From Deltaproteobacteria bacterium (lineage in GTDB: Bacteria > Desulfobacterota > Desulfobaccia > Desulfobaccales > Desulfobaccaceae), in assembly GCA_016874895.1 (NCBI GenBank), contig VGSX01000070.1:1-13774 (forward strand): 13,774 nucleotides of DNA. Direction: 5' to 3'. The position numbers and the translations under genes were made by a program. The notes below the pieces were generated by a model. The model had not been told where the DNA came from. It searched no databases and was given only the letters and a program-made list of their open reading frames with translations. Shown here in pieces: positions 1 to 7,250 of this stretch. The first letter of the stretch is position 1. Every line of letters begins with the position of its first letter.

Positions 1-2
1 TC

Positions 3-74
3 ACCCGCCGGGCCGTGCGGGGACTGAAGGCCGACCAAGCCCGGTGCGCCTATTATAAGACATTCGGCATTTGA
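3..74 (+). CDS. Possible 3' end of an unidentified upstream gene
   Basis: One frame is open from the left edge to a TGA at 72-74 and would encode the last 23 residues of a protein, ending in YYKTFGI. The first 50 bases are GC-rich like coding DNA here, and composition turns AT-rich just after the stop, which fits a gene end. The piece is too short to recognise a family, and the other frames cannot be excluded. This is a weak call. Confidence 0.25.
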   Translation, partial: TRRAVRGLKADQARCAYYKTFGI

Positions 75-102
75 GACTTTTTACGAACATATCAAAGTGG
101 GC

Positions 103-131
103 TTGAGTCACAATTCCCTTTAGGGTAAAGT
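103..131 (+). promoter_or_regulatory. Possible sigma70-like promoter of trpB2
   Basis: TTGAGT at 103-108 and TAAAGT at 126-131 are separated by 17 bases, in an AT-rich stretch 50 bases before the trpB2 start. Each box matches four of six consensus bases. No attenuator, T-box or Trp leader peptide was evident between here and the gene. Confidence 0.3.
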
Positions 132-182
132 GAAGCTGTTATTAAGATCTACAAGTGCAAATTACCCCCCAAGGAGTGGAAA

Positions 183-1544
183 GTGAGCGATTCTTACAAA
201 ATTAACCTCAGTGAAGCAGAGCTCCCCCAGCAGTGGTACAATGTCCAACCGGACCTGCCCCGGCCGCTGCCGCCGTACCTACATCCGGCCACCGGGAAAC
301 CCGTCACCCCGGAGGACATGCTGCCCATTTTCCCCCTGGACCTCATCATGCAGGAGATGAGCCAGGAACGCTGGATTGAGATACCCGACGACGTCCTAGA
401 GATTTATCGTCTCTGGCGGCCCTCGCCCCTGCACCGGGCCCGGCGCCTGGAGAAATTCTTAAACACCCCGGCCCGCATTTACTATAAAAACGAGTCGGTA
501 AGCCCGGCCGGCAGCCACAAACCCAACACCGCGGTGCCCCAGGCCTATTACAACAAGGTGGCCGGGGTCCGCCGCCTGGCCACCGAAACCGGGGCGGGAC
601 AATGGGGTTCGGCACTGTCTTTCGCCTGCCAGGCCTTCGGCCTGGATTGCACCGTTTACATGGTGAAGGTCAGCTTTTATCAGAAGCCCTACCGCCGCTC
701 CATGATGCAGATCTGGGGCTCCGAGGTTTTCCCCTCTCCCACGGACCGCACCGAGGCCGGGAAAGGGATTCTGGCCCAAAACCCCGACTCCCCGGGGAGC
801 CTGGGTATCGCCATCTCCGAGGCCGTGGAAGACGCGGCCAAGCATGAAGACACCAAATATTCCCTGGGGAGCGTGCTCAATCACGTGCTCCTGCACCAGA
901 CCATCGTAGGCCTGGAAACCAAGAAACAGCTGCAGTTGGCCGGGGAAAAGGCCGATGTCCTGGTGGGCTGCGTCGGTGGCGGGAGCAATTTTGCCGGATT
1001 CGTTTTTCCCTTTGTGCCGGACAAATTAAAGGGTGACAACATCCGTTTTGTGGCGGTGGAGCCCACCTCCTGCCCCACCTTCACCAAGGGGGCCTATACC
1101 TATGATTTCGGCGACACCGCCGGCCTGACCCCCATGATGTTGATGTATACCCTGGGCCACAGCTTTGTCCCGCCGGGCATTCATGCCGGCGGCCTGCGCT
1201 ATCACGGCGACGCCCCGCTGTTGAGCCTGCTGGTGCACGAAAAGGTCATCGAGGCCAGGGCCTATCCCCAGAACCCGGTCTTTGAGGCGGCCATCGCCTT
1301 TGCCCGGACCGAGGGCATCGTCCCGGCCCCGGAAACCTCCCATGCCCTGCGGGCCGGCATCGACGAGGCCCTGAAGTGCAAAGAAACGGGGGAGGCCAAG
1401 TGTATCGTCATCGCCTTCAGCGGCCACGGCTTCCTGGACCTGGCGGCCTACGACGCCTATATCGAGGGCAGACTGGAAGATTTCGAGTATCCTGACTCCA
1501 TGATCCACGAGGCGATCTGCAAGATTCCGAAATTTCCGGGCTGA
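183..1544 (+). CDS. trpB: TrpB2-type tryptophan synthase beta chain
   Basis: PLP-dependent beta subunit that would condense indole with serine (or a related substrate) to make tryptophan. The 453-residue length and the long N-terminal extension mark the TrpB2 branch, which usually works without a dedicated TrpA, rather than the ~400-residue TrpB1. The PLP lysine is K113 in GSHKPNTA, the catalytic glutamate is E135 in ETGAGQWG (W is typical of TrpB2, H of TrpB1), the PLP-phosphate loop is GGGSN at 265-269, and a late SGHGFLDL segment is present. The GTG start is chosen because AAGGAG at 171-176 lies six bases upstream. No trpA or other trp gene is in the window; the next gene, archease, starts seven bases after the stop and may share the transcript. 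The family call is firm, but the physiological role of TrpB2 enzymes is less certain (indole salvage is often proposed). Confidence 0.93.
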   Translation: MSDSYKINLSEAELPQQWYNVQPDLPRPLPPYLHPATGKPVTPEDMLPIFPLDLIMQEMSQERWIEIPDDVLEIYRLWRPSPLHRARRLEKFLNTPARIYYKNESVSPAGSHKPNTAVPQAYYNKVAGVRRLATETGAGQWGSALSFACQAFGLDCTVYMVKVSFYQKPYRRSMMQIWGSEVFPSPTDRTEAGKGILAQNPDSPGSLGIAISEAVEDAAKHEDTKYSLGSVLNHVLLHQTIVGLETKKQLQLAGEKADVLVGCVGGGSNFAGFVFPFVPDKLKGDNIRFVAVEPTSCPTFTKGAYTYDFGDTAGLTPMMLMYTLGHSFVPPGIHAGGLRYHGDAPLLSLLVHEKVIEARAYPQNPVFEAAIAFARTEGIVPAPETSHALRAGIDEALKCKETGEAKCIVIAFSGHGFLDLAAYDAYIEGRLEDFEYPDSMIHEAICKIPKFPG

Positions 1545-1551
1545 CCTGGCC

Positions 1552-1995
1552 ATGACCGGTACATCCAAGCGTCATCAGTCCGCCGGTTTCCGCTCCCTGG
1601 CGCACACCGCGGACGTGGGTTTCAAGCTCTGGGGCGAAACCGTGGCGGACATTTTTATCCAAGGGGCCCAGTCCCTGTATAGCCTCATGACCGACCGCCG
1701 CCGCCTCCGGGCCCGACAGGTCCAGGAGGTGGCGGTGGAGGCCCCGGATCAGGAGGCCCTGCTGGTGGAGTGGCTCAATTACCTGCTCTATCTCTACGAC
1801 ACCCAGGGTTTTCTGGCCCGGCAGATAGAGATAGAGGAAATATCTCCCACCCGGCTGCATGCCCGCCTGCAGGGCGACACCTTCGACCCCCGCCGCCATG
1901 AGGTGAAAACCGGCGTCAAGGCTGCCACCTATCACCAGCTGGCAATCCGCCCGACCCCGGAGGGATGGGAGGGCCATGTTATCTTTGATTTGTAG
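1552..1995 (+). CDS. Archease, RtcB RNA ligase cofactor
   Basis: Small metal-binding protein of 147 residues, normal for the family. Archease speeds guanylylation of RtcB, allows multiple turnover and can broaden NTP use. Visible signatures are HTADVGFKLWG near the N-terminus (H18, D21), the helix LLVEWLNYLLYLYD at 71-83, the RHEVKTGVKAATYH segment at about 115-128 and the terminal VIFDL with D146. The N-terminal and C-terminal acidic residues form the metal site in characterised archeases. The gene begins seven bases after trpB2 and has only a poor Shine-Dalgarno, so translational coupling is plausible. Its expected partner rtcB lies 278 bases downstream on the same strand, which strongly supports the assignment. 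Confidence 0.93.
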   Translation: MTGTSKRHQSAGFRSLAHTADVGFKLWGETVADIFIQGAQSLYSLMTDRRRLRARQVQEVAVEAPDQEALLVEWLNYLLYLYDTQGFLARQIEIEEISPTRLHARLQGDTFDPRRHEVKTGVKAATYHQLAIRPTPEGWEGHVIFDL

Positions 1996-2058
1996 GACAG
2001 AGCAGTAATGGGGTGCAACTTGCCAGCAACAATGGCCTGTCCTAAGTAGGGCCGCAAG

Positions 2059-2089
2059 CCGTAGGGGCAGGGTGCCCGTGCCCCTACGG
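2059..2089. repeat. GC-rich REP-like palindrome between archease and rtcB
   Basis: A perfect 11-base inverted repeat, CCGTAGGGGCA at 2059-2069 and TGCCCCTACGG at 2079-2089, encloses nine bases (GGGTGCCCG) that can themselves pair GGG with CCC. No T-run follows on either strand, so a simple intrinsic terminator is unlikely. Such GGGGCA/TGCCCC palindromes are often dispersed repeats in GC-rich genomes, but copy number cannot be judged from one window. The rest of the 1996-2273 gap holds an 8-base inverted repeat (TAGGACAG at 1993-2000, CTGTCCTA at 2037-2044) and an AT-rich stretch before rtcB that may carry its promoter. Confidence 0.6.
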
Positions 2090-2273
2090 GCCACCGGCAG
2101 CAGGGCGGCAAAGCCTGGCGCATCCTGCCTCTGCCGTCAGGGAAATGGCCTGCTCCCTCCGTCGTCCTCCGAATAAATAGCTTTTTATAAAAAATTCCGG
2201 TAAAATCCATAATGATAAGATTACTGCGCGGCTTTACAGACCGATGACCCATCTGATCGGTTAAAGGAAATAT

Positions 2274-3722
2274 ATGGGGAGTGAGATAAAACTACGCCGG
2301 CTCGACGCCTACCGCTGGGAAATACCTCAGGAAGGAGCCATGCGGACCCGGGGGCTGGTGTACTGTTCTGAGGAAATGATCCAGGCGCTGCGGCATGACC
2401 AGAGCCTGCAGCAGGTGGTCAATGTGGCCACGCTGCCGGGCATCGTGGGGGCTTCCCTGGCCATGCCGGACATTCACTGGGGCTATGGCTTTCCCATCGG
2501 CGGGGTGGCGGCCTTTGACCTGAACGAAGGGGTCGTTTCCCCCGGTGGGGTGGGTTATGATATTAATTGCGGCGTGCGGCTGCTCCGGACCGAACTGCGG
2601 CGCCCGGACATAGCCCAGCGGGTTCAGGAACTGGTGGATGTCCTGTTCACCCATATCCCTTCGGGAGTGGGGTCCCGACGCCGTGATTTGAAACTTGATG
2701 TCCCCACGCTCCACGAGGTGTTGCGTTACGGCGCCGCCTGGGCGGTGAAGAAAGGTTTTGGCAGCGCTGATGACCTGCTGCACATTGAGGCCGGCGGGGC
2801 CATCCCGGGGGCCGACCCCAAAGCGGTCTCCGACCACGCCCTGGACCGGGGCAAAGACCAGCTGGGCACCCTGGGCTCGGGCAATCACTTCACGGAAATC
2901 GGTTATGTGGCGGAGATTTATGACGAGGCCACAGCCAGGGCCTTGGGAATTTTCAAAGACCAGGTCACCATAATTATTCACACCGGTTCCCGGGGGCTGG
3001 GGCATCAGGTCTGCGACGACTACATCCGCAAGCTCATGCAGGCCACCAATAAATACGGTTTTAAACTCCCGGACCGGCAGTTGTGCTGCGCCCCGGTGGG
3101 GTCGCCGGAGGGCCGGGAATATTTGGGGGCCATGGCCGCAGCGGCCAATTTCGCCTTTGCCAACCGGCAGCTCCTCACCCACTGGGTGCGGGAAACCCTG
3201 CAGCAGGTCCTCGGCCTGGGCCCCCGGGACCTGGGGCTGGAGCTGGTATACGACGTGGCCCATAATATTGCCAAGATCGAGTCCCACCAGGTGAACGGCA
3301 AGACCAAAAAACTCTGCGTGCACCGCAAGGGCGCCACCCGGGCCTTCCCGCCCCATCACCCGGAAGTTCCGGCCGCGTACCAGGAAACGGGCCAGCCGGT
3401 TCTGATCCCAGGCGACATGGGGAGGTATTCTTATCTGCTGGTGGGGACCCAGAGGGCTTTGGAAGAAACCTTCGGCAGCACCTGCCACGGGGCCGGCCGC
3501 ATCCTGAGCCGCCATCAGGCCATTAAAGCCGCCAAGGGCCGGTCCATTGAAAAAGAACTGGCGGCCCGGGGTATCATAGTGCGGGGAGCCGGCCGGGGCA
3601 CGGTGGCGGAGGAGATCCCCGAGGCCTACAAGGACGTGGAGCAGGTGGTGCAGGTGGTACACGGGGCCGGGATCAGCGCTAAGGTGGCGAAATTGCATCC
3701 CCTGGGGGTAATCAAGGGATAG
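2274..3722 (+). CDS. rtcB: RNA-splicing ligase RtcB
   Basis: GTP- and Mn2+-dependent ligase joining 2',3'-cyclic phosphate or 3'-phosphate ends to 5'-hydroxyl ends, used in tRNA splicing in archaea and metazoa and in RNA repair in bacteria. At 482 residues it matches the long archaeal-type RtcB rather than the ~408-residue E. coli form. Metal ligands align with the Pyrococcus enzyme: C99 in DINCGVR, H205 in GSGNHF, H236 in IIIHTGSRGLGHQ and H330 in DVAHNIAKIE. The histidine that is guanylylated is H405 in CHGAGR. AAAGGA at 2263-2268 sits five bases before the ATG. The gene stands alone after a 278-base gap but shares strand and function with archease upstream. All catalytic residues are intact. 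Confidence 0.96.
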   Translation: MGSEIKLRRLDAYRWEIPQEGAMRTRGLVYCSEEMIQALRHDQSLQQVVNVATLPGIVGASLAMPDIHWGYGFPIGGVAAFDLNEGVVSPGGVGYDINCGVRLLRTELRRPDIAQRVQELVDVLFTHIPSGVGSRRRDLKLDVPTLHEVLRYGAAWAVKKGFGSADDLLHIEAGGAIPGADPKAVSDHALDRGKDQLGTLGSGNHFTEIGYVAEIYDEATARALGIFKDQVTIIIHTGSRGLGHQVCDDYIRKLMQATNKYGFKLPDRQLCCAPVGSPEGREYLGAMAAAANFAFANRQLLTHWVRETLQQVLGLGPRDLGLELVYDVAHNIAKIESHQVNGKTKKLCVHRKGATRAFPPHHPEVPAAYQETGQPVLIPGDMGRYSYLLVGTQRALEETFGSTCHGAGRILSRHQAIKAAKGRSIEKELAARGIIVRGAGRGTVAEEIPEAYKDVEQVVQVVHGAGISAKVAKLHPLGVIKG

Positions 3723-3776
3723 GAGAAGCTTCGCTGCCTCAGCCTAAACCTTTTCCCCGTGAATCTCATTTTTATA

Positions 3777-3806
3777 TTGACAAGATAAAGAACTAACGGT
3801 TAATAT
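3777..3806 (+). promoter_or_regulatory. Sigma70-like promoter of ffh
   Basis: A perfect -35 hexamer TTGACA at 3777-3782 is followed after 18 bases by TAATAT at 3801-3806, within an AT-rich island 31 bases before the ffh ATG. It would start the transcript of the ffh/ribosomal cluster. This is the best-looking promoter in the window, though the -10 box matches only four of six bases. Confidence 0.55.
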
Positions 3807-3836
3807 TCATTTTTTAATAATATCAGAGATATAATC

Positions 3837-5177
3837 ATGTTTGACCGCCTTTCCGATAAGCTCTCTAAAGTATTCAAGAAATTAAAAGGTCAGGGGAAAC
3901 TTACCGAAGCCAATATTCAGGAGGCCCTCCGGGAAGTCCGCCTGGCCCTGTTGGAAGCGGACGTCAATTATAAGGTCGCCAAGACCTTTGTGGAGGGCAT
4001 CCGGGAGCGGGCCCTGGGCCAGGAGGTCATGGCGTCGCTGACCCCGGGACAGCAGGTAGTCAAGATTGTCCATGATGAGCTGGTGGCCCTCTTAGGCGGG
4101 GAGGCGCCCCGGCTGGAATTGAGCGGCAAGATCCCGGTGGTGCTGATGCTGGTGGGCCTGCAGGGGTCCGGTAAGACCACCACCACGGCCAAGTTGGCTT
4201 TGCGGTTGAAAAAACAGGGCCGCCAACCTTATGTGGTGCCGGCGGACACTCAAAGACCTGCGGCCATCGAGCAGTTGCGCCGGCTGGGGGCGGAAATCGG
4301 CGTGGATGTGCATCCTACCCAACCCCAGCAGAATCCGGTGGCCATTGCCTCCGAGGCCTTGGCGGTGGCATCGGCCAAGGGGCATGATCTGGTGCTCATC
4401 GACACGGCCGGGCGTCTGCACGTGGATGAACCGTTGATGGCCGAGCTGCAGGCTATCCGGGCGGACACTCGTCCCAGTGAAATTCTGTTGGTGGCCGATG
4501 CCATGACCGGGCAGGATGCGGTGCAGGTGGCCCAGAATTTCAACGAAGCCCTGGACCTCACCGGGGTTATCCTGACCAAGGTGGAAGGGGATGCCCGGGG
4601 CGGGGCAGCCCTGTCCATGCGCACGGTTATTAATAAGCCCATTAAATTTCTGGGGGTGGGGGAAAAACTGGACGCCCTGGAGGTTTTTCATCCCGACCGC
4701 CTGGCCTCCCGCATCCTGGGCATGGGTGATGTCCTGACCCTGATTGAAAAGGCCCAGGAGGCCTTTGACAGCGACCAGGCCCAGGAGCTGGAGCGCAAGC
4801 TCCGGAAAGAAACCTTCACCCTGGAAGATTTCCGGGATCAGTTGCGCCAGGTGCGGAAAATGGGCAGTCTGGAACAGATCATGGGCATGATTCCCGGCCT
4901 CAACAAGATCAAAGGCATGAAGGAGATGCAGCCCGATGAAAAAGAGGTGAACCGCATCGAGGCCATCATCAACTCCATGACCCCGGCCGAGCGGGCCAAT
5001 CATAATTTAATCGACGGCAGCCGCCGTCGCCGGATCGCCAAAGGCAGCGGCACCACCGTACAGGACGTCAACCGGCTCCTGAAAAATTTCGCCATGACCC
5101 AGAAAATGATGAAAAAAATGATGCAGCCCGGCAAAAAGGGGGGCAAACGCCGCTTCCTGCCTTTCGGCCTGTCCTAG
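3837..5177 (+). CDS. ffh: Signal recognition particle GTPase Ffh (SRP54)
   Basis: Protein subunit of the bacterial SRP; it binds 4.5S RNA and nascent signal sequences and docks with FtsY at the inner membrane. The N domain is residues 1-90. The G domain shows the P-loop GLQGSGKTT at 107-115, DTQRPAA at 137-143, DTAGR at 189-193, and TKVEGDARGG at 247-256. The methionine-rich M domain runs from about 297, with SMTPAERANHNLIDGSRRRR and a late MTQKMMKKMM tract that supply the RNA- and signal-binding surfaces. Length 446 is typical. The G4-type motif reads TKVE instead of the usual TK(L/V/M)D, a conservative change at a base-recognition residue. The Shine-Dalgarno before this ATG is weak, but family alignment (MFDRLSDKLS) fixes the start. 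It heads the rpsP-rimM-trmD-rplS cluster. Confidence 0.97.
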   Translation: MFDRLSDKLSKVFKKLKGQGKLTEANIQEALREVRLALLEADVNYKVAKTFVEGIRERALGQEVMASLTPGQQVVKIVHDELVALLGGEAPRLELSGKIPVVLMLVGLQGSGKTTTTAKLALRLKKQGRQPYVVPADTQRPAAIEQLRRLGAEIGVDVHPTQPQQNPVAIASEALAVASAKGHDLVLIDTAGRLHVDEPLMAELQAIRADTRPSEILLVADAMTGQDAVQVAQNFNEALDLTGVILTKVEGDARGGAALSMRTVINKPIKFLGVGEKLDALEVFHPDRLASRILGMGDVLTLIEKAQEAFDSDQAQELERKLRKETFTLEDFRDQLRQVRKMGSLEQIMGMIPGLNKIKGMKEMQPDEKEVNRIEAIINSMTPAERANHNLIDGSRRRRIAKGSGTTVQDVNRLLKNFAMTQKMMKKMMQPGKKGGKRRFLPFGLS

Positions 5178-5234
5178 TGGTTCCTGGTCGGGGCGAGATT
5201 ACACCGGGGTGATGGCAGACACCGTGAATAATCA

Positions 5235-5263
5235 TTAAAATTTTTTTAATTAATGCTTAGAAT
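5235..5263 (+). promoter_or_regulatory. Possible promoter of rpsP
   Basis: TTAAAA at 5235-5240 and TAGAAT at 5258-5263 are 17 bases apart in the very AT-rich part of the 126-base ffh-rpsP gap. The AT island in an otherwise GC-rich genome supports a promoter here, so the ribosomal genes may have their own start in addition to readthrough from ffh. Confidence 0.4.
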
Positions 5264-5303
5264 GAAAAATGGCTATTCCAATTTAAAGGAGAATTCTTTT
5301 TAG

Positions 5304-5549
5304 ATGGCGTTACGAATTCGACTCGCCCGACACGGGGCCAAAAAGCATCCCTTCTACCGCATTGTGGTGGCCAACAGCGAAGCCAAACGGGATGGACGGT
5401 TTATTGACATCATCGGCACCTATGATCCCAACCGTAATCCTGCGGCCATAGCCATCAAGCAGGAATTGTTGGAGCAGTGGCAGAGCCGGGGGGCCAAACC
5501 CACCGCCACTGTGGCCAGTCTGTTAAAGAAAGCCCAGGCCGTGGGATGA
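5304..5549 (+). CDS. rpsP: 30S ribosomal protein S16
   Basis: Small-subunit protein of 81 residues that binds 16S rRNA and helps early 30S assembly. The family opening MALRIRLARHGAKKHPFYRIVVA is fully recognisable, followed by RDGRFIDIIGTYDP and a C-terminal helix with GAKPTATVASLLKKA. AAAGGAG at 5285-5291 precedes the ATG by 12 bases, slightly long but usable. It sits in the usual position between ffh and khpA/rimM/trmD. Confidence 0.97.
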   Translation: MALRIRLARHGAKKHPFYRIVVANSEAKRDGRFIDIIGTYDPNRNPAAIAIKQELLEQWQSRGAKPTATVASLLKKAQAVG

Positions 5550-5676
5550 GGCGGGTGTGAGGCTGCCTCGCCTGGTTGCGGCAGGCGCCAGGCCTGAAAA
5601 AACATCATCGGCTCAAAAGACCTTGCCTGTATGACATTACATCCTGGCCTGGTGACCGGCGGAGCATCACTGGAGG

Positions 5677-5715
5677 GCCAACGGCTTCGGATTTGACGAA
5701 ATCCGCCAACGGAGG
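5677..5715 (+). promoter_or_regulatory. Leader hairpin and direct repeat before khpA
   Basis: The 173-base gap between rpsP and khpA ends in a perfect 7-base hairpin, CGGATTT at 5688-5694 and AAATCCG at 5699-5705 with loop GACG. It is bracketed by two copies of GCCAACGG (5677-5684 and 5705-5712), the second of which runs into the khpA Shine-Dalgarno GGAGG at 5711-5715. The arrangement could influence khpA translation, but no known riboswitch or r-protein leader was recognised. The reading frame of khpA is open further upstream to 5576, but that part shows no family similarity. Confidence 0.35.
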
Positions 5716-5722
5716 TCGCAAG

Positions 5723-5953
5723 ATGAAGGACTTGATCAAGTACATCGCTCAGGCGCTGGTGGACCATCCGGACCAAGTGGAAGTTTCGGAAATCGAGGGA
5801 GAACAGACCTCAGTCATCGAACTGAAAGTGGCCAAAGAGGACTTAGGGAAGGTCATAGGCAAACAGGGGAGGACGGCCAGGGCCATGCGCACCATCTTGA
5901 GCGCCGCCTCCACCAAAATCAGAAAACGGGCGGTGTTGGAAATCCTTGAGTGA
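5723..5953 (+). CDS. khpA: KH-domain RNA-binding protein KhpA (YlqC family)
   Basis: Single KH domain protein of 76 residues, the usual length. KhpA proteins bind RNA widely and, in Gram-positives, pair with KhpB to affect cell division and translation; the role here is inferred from family. The KH loop is GKQG at 46-49 inside DLGKVIGKQGRTARAMRTIL, and the protein begins MKDLIKYIAQALVDHPD as in homologues. This ATG is chosen over upstream in-frame codons because GGAGG at 5711-5715 lies seven bases before it and homologues start here. The stop overlaps the rimM start by eight bases. Confidence 0.92.
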   Translation: MKDLIKYIAQALVDHPDQVEVSEIEGEQTSVIELKVAKEDLGKVIGKQGRTARAMRTILSAASTKIRKRAVLEILE

Positions 5954-6476
5954 GACGGGCGCGCCGGCAACCGACAAGATCTTTTTGGGACGCATCGTCG
6001 GGGTGCACGGTCTCAAGGGAGAAGTAAAAGCCACGGTGGGGTTGGATGACGTGGACACCCTGGAGGCAGTGGGCCAGGTGGAGCTTGACGGCGTCCCTTA
6101 CCGCCTGCTGACGGCCCGATTGCACAAAAACTGTTTGTTCCTGCGTCTGATGGGGGTGCAGGACCGGGGGCAGGCCGAGAAATTAGTGGGCCAGGCCATC
6201 TGGCTGGACCGGCACCGTCTGCCGCTCTTGCCCGCCGGGGAATTTTATTGGTGCGAGATTCTGGGCCTGCCGGTTTTTCAGGCTGACACCGGCGCTTACC
6301 TGGGCAAGGTCGCGGCCATTATCCCCACCCCGGCACATGATGTTTATGTTGTCCGGGACAAAGAAGAAGAATATTTGATCCCTGCAGTGGCGGAGGCGAT
6401 TGTGGCCATCGACCCGGATGCCGGGCGTCTGGTGGTAGCCCCGGAATATGTGGCGGCCCAAAGCGGTGTTTATTAA
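5946..6476 (+). CDS. rimM: Ribosome maturation factor RimM
   Basis: 16S rRNA-processing protein that binds S19 and assists maturation of the 30S head. The N-terminal RimM barrel opens with IFLGRIVGVHGLKGEVKA (12-29) and the PRC-barrel domain covers about 97-170, with GEFYWCEILGLPVF, LGKVAAIIPTPAHDVYVV and EYLIPAV. Length 176 is normal. The start is TTG, overlapping the khpA end by eight bases; there is no in-frame ATG before the conserved opening, so translational coupling is likely. The stop lies inside the trmD start region. Confidence 0.93.
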   Translation: MSETGAPATDKIFLGRIVGVHGLKGEVKATVGLDDVDTLEAVGQVELDGVPYRLLTARLHKNCLFLRLMGVQDRGQAEKLVGQAIWLDRHRLPLLPAGEFYWCEILGLPVFQADTGAYLGKVAAIIPTPAHDVYVVRDKEEEYLIPAVAEAIVAIDPDAGRLVVAPEYVAAQSGVY

Positions 6477-7206
6477 CATTTTAACCCTGTTCCCGGAGTT
6501 CTTCGCTTCACCGCTCAGCCAGAGCATACTTAAGCGGGCCCTGGCAGCCGGGATTATCCGGGTGGAGCTTACTGACCTGCGCCAATTCGCCCCCGGCCGC
6601 CACCAGGTGGTGGATGACCGCCCCTTCGGGGGAGGGCCGGGCATGGTGCTCAAAATCGAACCGCTGGCGGCGGCCATCCTGTCGGCCCGGGAAAGGCATC
6701 CGGGTATTTGGGTGGCGCTCCTGAGCCCGCAAGGCCGCCTGTTCAAGCAGCCGGTGGCCCTGGAACTGGCCAGACGGGATAAGATATTGCTGGTATGCGG
6801 TCATTACGAGGGGTTCGATGATCGGGTGCAGCATTTCATCGATGAGGAAATCTCCCTGGGCGACTATATCTTAACCGGCGGGGAAATCCCGGCCCTGGCG
6901 ATTCTGGACGCCGTGGCCAGGCTGTTGCCGGGTACCCTGGGGGATGAAGATTCCGCCGCAGAGGACTCCTTTAAAGACAATCTGTTAAAGGGGCCCCAAT
7001 ACACCCGTCCCCGGGAATTCATGGGGTACGTAGCCCCGGAGGTTTTATTTTCCGGCGATCACCGGCGCATCGCCCAGTGGCGGCGGCGGGAGGCCTTGCG
7101 CCGCACCTGGAGCCGGCGGCCGGACCTGTTGCACAATGCCGAGCTGACAGATGCTGATCGGACCTACGTGCGTTTATTAGAAACACGGGAAGAGACCGAT
7201 AGCTGA
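6466..7206 (+). CDS. trmD: tRNA (guanine-N1)-methyltransferase TrmD
   Basis: SAM-dependent enzyme forming m1G37 next to the anticodon, which prevents +1 frameshifting. The trefoil-knot SAM site is visible as LLSPQGRLF, VCGHYEGFDDRV (110-121) and SLGDYILTGGE (130-140). DDRPFGGGPGMV (50-61) and DSF with the general-base aspartate near 167 are present. The GTG at 6466 gives the family-standard opening MFINILTLFPEFF and an 11-base overlap with rimM. An ATG at 6448 in the same frame would add six residues, and neither start has a good Shine-Dalgarno. The residue usually acidic in the LL(D/E)xPxYTRP motif is lysine here (LLKGPQYTRP). Otherwise full-length at 246 residues. Confidence 0.95.
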   Translation: MFINILTLFPEFFASPLSQSILKRALAAGIIRVELTDLRQFAPGRHQVVDDRPFGGGPGMVLKIEPLAAAILSARERHPGIWVALLSPQGRLFKQPVALELARRDKILLVCGHYEGFDDRVQHFIDEEISLGDYILTGGEIPALAILDAVARLLPGTLGDEDSAAEDSFKDNLLKGPQYTRPREFMGYVAPEVLFSGDHRRIAQWRRREALRRTWSRRPDLLHNAELTDADRTYVRLLETREETDS

Positions 7207-7250
7207 AAAAATTGCCGCGGGCTCGCGGTTTGAGATAAGATGAGGATAGT

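Noticed and set aside
2292..3698. Long minus-strand open frame of 468 codons opposite rtcB
   Set aside because: It is the mirror of a GC-rich gene with codon bias; the plus-strand product has every RtcB catalytic residue, and the minus-strand protein resembles nothing.
4092..5003. Minus-strand open frame of 303 codons opposite ffh
   Set aside because: Histidine/glutamine/glycine-rich composition typical of an antisense shadow; ffh on the plus strand is certain.
5576..5722. N-terminal extension of khpA by 49 codons
   Set aside because: Not conserved-looking, and a strong GGAGG lies seven bases before the internal ATG that gives the standard KhpA N-terminus.
7215..7228. CCGCG/CGCGG hairpin before rplS as attenuator or terminator
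   Set aside because: The stem is only five bases and just three T follow on the plus strand; a T-run exists only on the minus strand, where no gene ends.
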